Source: Candidatus Jorgensenbacteria bacterium
Lineage (GTDB): Bacteria > Patescibacteriota > Minisyncoccia > UBA6257 > GWB1-50-10
Direction of reading: 5' to 3'
Length of the DNA stretch: 42,914 nucleotides
Assembly (NCBI GenBank): GCA_011050075.1
Contig: DRGK01000004.1
Coordinates: 1 to 42,914, forward strand
The notes beneath the pieces are model-generated. The model did no database searches, was not told where the DNA came from, and saw only the letters and a program-made list of their open reading frames with translations. Shown one piece after another: positions 40,481 through 42,914 of this stretch. Position 1 is the first letter of the stretch. Each line of letters begins with the position of its first letter. The position numbers were made by a program, and so were the translations under genes.

Positions 40481-41896
40481 GTGAGACAGGTTTTAAAAAG
40501 AATTAGGAAATCTTCACAAGAGTTTGTTAAGAGATTAGGAAAGGTTACTCGTCTATCTGATAAAATTCTTGCAAGAGCAGGCGTTATTTTTGGCGTAATT
40601 TTACTCGCATTAACACTCCTTTTTGCTGGAGGATGGGTTGCAGACAGAGTTCTCGAATTACTTGATCGTTTAGCCAATCAAGTTGTTTTTAAAATTCCTC
40701 CTGAGCAGGAGACGGAGAGAGAAGAATTCGTTAGAGATGGCGAACCTTTAGTCGCTTCAAGTTTTACAGACCTTTTTTCTGGTGACGGGTGGCTAAACAA
40801 GAATTCGACTACCCTTTACCAAAATCGTGTTACTACCGTGTTTACCTTTCCTCCGGAATTTGAGTGGCAAAAAATTGAGTCTACTGAATTACCTTATGGT
40901 ATTGATAGATTTGTTGAGCGGAGGGAAGACGGAAGCGATGCTCGTTGCCTTAACAATTCGTGCTTGGTGCAGAAAGAGCTGAACCTTTCTCTTGATGCAT
41001 ATAACGTGGCATTGCCTAAGAGTGTGCGAGTAGAAAGCTTGGTAGATGTATCTATAGGTGCGCTTGACACAGTATGGCTTATAGGAACAGTAGAGCAGAA
41101 AGATAATACATTTATCGGCAGAGCGTTTTATTTTAACGGAAGGCAGTTTGAAGAAATATTTGAAGAGGATGCGCCTTTTCGCTCCAAGTATGAAGGAAAG
41201 ATTGGATTTGGCGGGAGTGATGAGAACTTTCTCGTTGTCTATGGCGCCTATGAGGGAATGGCGTATCATATTCGTAAAGGAAAGGAACCCGTGGACATAT
41301 CCCGTTTCTTTGGTATTAGAGTGATGAGAAGAGGTTTTCAGCCGGTAGTGGTAAAGAGCGGTTCGGGGGAAGACACCGCGTGGTACGTGTTTAGTATGAC
41401 CGAGAATAATCCGAAATTCATAAAACTTTTCCAAAACGGCACTGATGAGATTGTCGGTGTATTTGATCTGACCAAGTCGCTTTTTATTACGCCAGTAAAA
41501 AGTGCCTCATTCTATCTCAACAAAAACGTAAATACGCTGAACGCAAAAATTATGACTCTTTCAAGTGAAGAGGAGTTCTGGGAATTTACTGACAAAGGAT
41601 TTGATAAATCGGAGACGTTTGAGATAGTTTCAGTCAATATTAATAACTATTCGGCAGAAGTAAGGCGAGCCGCTATATCCGGCCATGATTTTTCGGACAG
41701 AGGTACTCGAGTTGAATTTTATCTCTCAAATAACGGCGAGGACTGGTTCCAGGTAGAATTAGGTGAGATGTTTGAGTTTCCACAAAAAGATGGGCGTCAG
41801 CTCCTCTGGCGTGCTGAATTTATTCCTAATGGAGGACCACACACCTCACCGTTCTTGGACAGCATACGACTGGATTATTGGGTGAGGTTTCTATAG
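40481..41896 (+). CDS. Single-span membrane protein with a large external region
   Basis: The protein has 471 residues from the GTG at 40481 (an overlapping ATG at 40474 is in another, short frame). A basic N-terminus and one membrane helix (about 36-55, FGVILLALTLLFAGGWVADR) precede an external region of about 400 residues. It contains many beta-type strands and a CLNNSC Cys pair; no domain was recognised. It begins 12 nt after the adhesin-like gene and probably shares its transcript. It may be a structural or binding surface protein. Confidence 0.65.
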   Translation: MRQVLKRIRKSSQEFVKRLGKVTRLSDKILARAGVIFGVILLALTLLFAGGWVADRVLELLDRLANQVVFKIPPEQETEREEFVRDGEPLVASSFTDLFSGDGWLNKNSTTLYQNRVTTVFTFPPEFEWQKIESTELPYGIDRFVERREDGSDARCLNNSCLVQKELNLSLDAYNVALPKSVRVESLVDVSIGALDTVWLIGTVEQKDNTFIGRAFYFNGRQFEEIFEEDAPFRSKYEGKIGFGGSDENFLVVYGAYEGMAYHIRKGKEPVDISRFFGIRVMRRGFQPVVVKSGSGEDTAWYVFSMTENNPKFIKLFQNGTDEIVGVFDLTKSLFITPVKSASFYLNKNVNTLNAKIMTLSSEEEFWEFTDKGFDKSETFEIVSVNINNYSAEVRRAAISGHDFSDRGTRVEFYLSNNGEDWFQVELGEMFEFPQKDGRQLLWRAEFIPNGGPHTSPFLDSIRLDYWVRFL

Positions 41897-41951
41897 TTTA
41901 CAGAGGACTTTATTTATTATGGTATAATAAATGATATAGAAAGGTGTGATA

Positions 41952-41960
41952 TGTTATAAT
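41952..41960 (+). promoter_or_regulatory. Extended -10 promoter of the Cys-repeat gene
   Basis: TGTTATAAT (TGnTATAAT) ends 6 nt before the ATG at 41967, so the transcript would start at the start codon. Confidence 0.6.
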
Positions 41961-41966
41961 AAAAAC

Positions 41967-42422
41967 ATGGAGACAGAGAATAAAAATATCAAAAATATAG
42001 TCCTTATTGTGGCGATTGTTATTGTAGTAGGAGTAGTGGTTTTGTGGCTGGTGTACGATAAAGGGGCTATGGGAAGCTTGCTAGATGTGGAGGAAGGAAC
42101 GCCTGAGCAACAGGGACAAGTAGTAGAAGATATGTTAGCAGTAACTCACGAAGCCATAAATCAGAACGATATCTCCGTTTGTAAAAAGCTTGAGAATGAG
42201 GATAATCGAATGCTGTGTGAAGTAAGTTTTATTACACAGCAAGCCCAAGCAAAGAACGATCAGACGATTTGTAATAAACTTGACGGGTTTTACCGTTCCG
42301 ATTGTAAAGATCAGGTTCTTGTTTACAACGCGATTAGCAATCAGGATCCGAGCTTGTGCGAGAAGGTAGTTAACGAACTAAAGAAAGAGCAGTGTTTAGA
42401 GAAATCAGGAGCTAGCCAGTAG
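41967..42422 (+). CDS. Anchored protein with two-cysteine repeats
   Basis: From the ATG at 41967 the protein has 151 residues: an anchor helix (about 10-30) and three tandem units of about 35 residues, each with two Cys: VCKKLENEDNRMLC, ICNKLDGFYRSDC and LCEKVVNELKKEQC. The spacing suggests one intra-repeat disulphide in each, which the DsbA-like protein at 21.6 kb could form. Function unknown. The GTG at 41946 would lie in the promoter and is rejected. Confidence 0.7.
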   Translation: METENKNIKNIVLIVAIVIVVGVVVLWLVYDKGAMGSLLDVEEGTPEQQGQVVEDMLAVTHEAINQNDISVCKKLENEDNRMLCEVSFITQQAQAKNDQTICNKLDGFYRSDCKDQVLVYNAISNQDPSLCEKVVNELKKEQCLEKSGASQ

Positions 42423-42454
42423 ACGACAGGAAAAACCAAGCTTGTTAAAAGGAA

Positions 42455-42914
42455 ATGTTTAAAAGGAGCAAAGCAATTATTATTACCTCGATTGTCGTTG
42501 CGGTTTTAATGTCGGCTAGCTTAATTTTTATAGTTCGAGCGCAACAACTTGAGTCCATTAACTTTGTTCCTCAGGCCACTGCTCCTATAACCTGCGATAC
42601 TAATAGTAAGGGCGCTGTATATTTTGACAGCGGCACTAATAGTCTTTTCAAATGTAATGGAACCACTTGGGCCAATGTGGATGTTGACACAAACACAGAC
42701 ATCTACTGGACAGGAACAGCCACCAACTTGACTGCTTCTACTGCAAGAACATCGCTTGGACTGGTGATTGGTACAAACGTTCAGGCATATGACGCTGACT
42801 TGACCGACTTAGCTGACGGTACGTTAACCGCCACCAAGGTTCAGTATGGCGCTAACTTCATTACTGTCGCAGGCTCAAGCGGACAGGTCTGGAAGTCAGA
42901 CGGCGTTGGCGCAG
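42455..42914 (+). CDS. Surface/tail-fibre-like protein, 3' end outside the window
   Basis: This frame begins MFKRSKAIIITSIVVAVLMS, with a short basic start and a membrane/signal segment, and stays open to the right edge (153 codons visible). It contains FDSGTNSLFKCNG and then TARTSLGLVIGTNVQAYDAD and LTDLADGTLTATK, typical of phage tail-fibre and adhesin repeats. Only the N-terminal part is visible. AAAAGGA lies just before the ATG. It continues the surface-protein block. Confidence 0.75.
   Translation, partial: MFKRSKAIIITSIVVAVLMSASLIFIVRAQQLESINFVPQATAPITCDTNSKGAVYFDSGTNSLFKCNGTTWANVDVDTNTDIYWTGTATNLTASTARTSLGLVIGTNVQAYDADLTDLADGTLTATKVQYGANFITVAGSSGQVWKSDGVGA

Noticed and set aside
39062-42914. 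Prophage, from tail-fibre-like repeats
   Set aside because: No capsid, terminase, portal, integrase or lysis genes; every repeat protein has an N-terminal membrane anchor, which fits surface proteins.
1-42914. CRISPR array or Cas genes
   Set aside because: No regularly spaced repeats of 25-40 bp and no Cas-like protein were seen.
1-42914. TGA recoded to glycine, as in some Patescibacteria
   Set aside because: Genes end at TGA (for example the SPW gene and the first CDS), no in-frame TGA is needed, and an RF2 with SPF is present.

Overview
The window looks like part of a Patescibacteria (Candidate Phyla Radiation) genome, most likely of the Parcubacteria group. This is inferred from its gene content, since no marker tree could be run. 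The supporting signs are compact, often overlapping genes; a short release factor 2; tRNA genes without an encoded CCA end; a free-standing GIY-YIG gene beside a tRNA; a tiny AbrB/MazE-type regulator; an SPW mini-protein; and membrane-anchored surface proteins built from tail-fibre-like repeats. TGA is used as a normal stop codon, so this is not one of the lineages that read TGA as glycine.

Positions 1-21,500 hold a large cell-surface glycan locus. It contains five or more glycosyltransferases (a CgeB-like fragment, three GT4, one GT2), FkbM-type and class I methyltransferases, and a nucleotidyltransferase/thymidylate-kinase-like protein next to an APH-like kinase. It also has two double-domain oxidoreductases (Gfo/Idh/MocA plus FAD; zinc-type MDR plus Gfo/Idh/MocA), a shortened UDP-sugar dehydrogenase-like protein, a glucuronyl C5-epimerase-like protein, AsnB, a Wzx-type flippase, a WbaP-type initiating phosphoglycosyltransferase and a UDP-sugar 4-epimerase. 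Together they could make a lipid-linked, uronic-acid-containing, possibly amidated and C5-epimerised glycan and flip it outward. A membrane transglutaminase-like protein sits inside the locus.

Positions 21,500-34,000 are mostly core genes: a DsbA-like oxidoreductase, SPW mini-protein, Pro-rich protein, tRNA-Thr(CGT), prfB lacking domain 1, ftsE-ftsX, an EEP phosphatase/nuclease, a DUF7282-like lipoprotein-like protein, an M10-like secreted protease, tRNA-Gln(CTG) with a GIY-YIG gene inserted between it and a broken copy of its own 5' end, a VTT membrane protein, fmt, def, an S41 protease, rplI, two paralogous small membrane proteins with very strong promoters, and rpmA.

Positions 34,000-38,400 form an accessory (defence) island: an adenine methyltransferase and an AlwI-type restriction enzyme, then a HEPN-like gene flanked by imperfect 28-bp direct repeats, an AbrB-type regulator behind a perfect 40-bp palindrome, and a GC-rich surface-protein remnant. 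Positions 38,400-42,914 encode anchored surface proteins (cupredoxin, tail-fibre-like repeats, Cys-repeat protein) and run off the end of the window.

In several genes across the window the -10 box ends only 6-12 nt before the start codon, which predicts leaderless mRNAs. The two small paralogs near 32.4-33.4 kb are the clear exception, with consensus -35/-10 boxes and strong Shine-Dalgarno sites.
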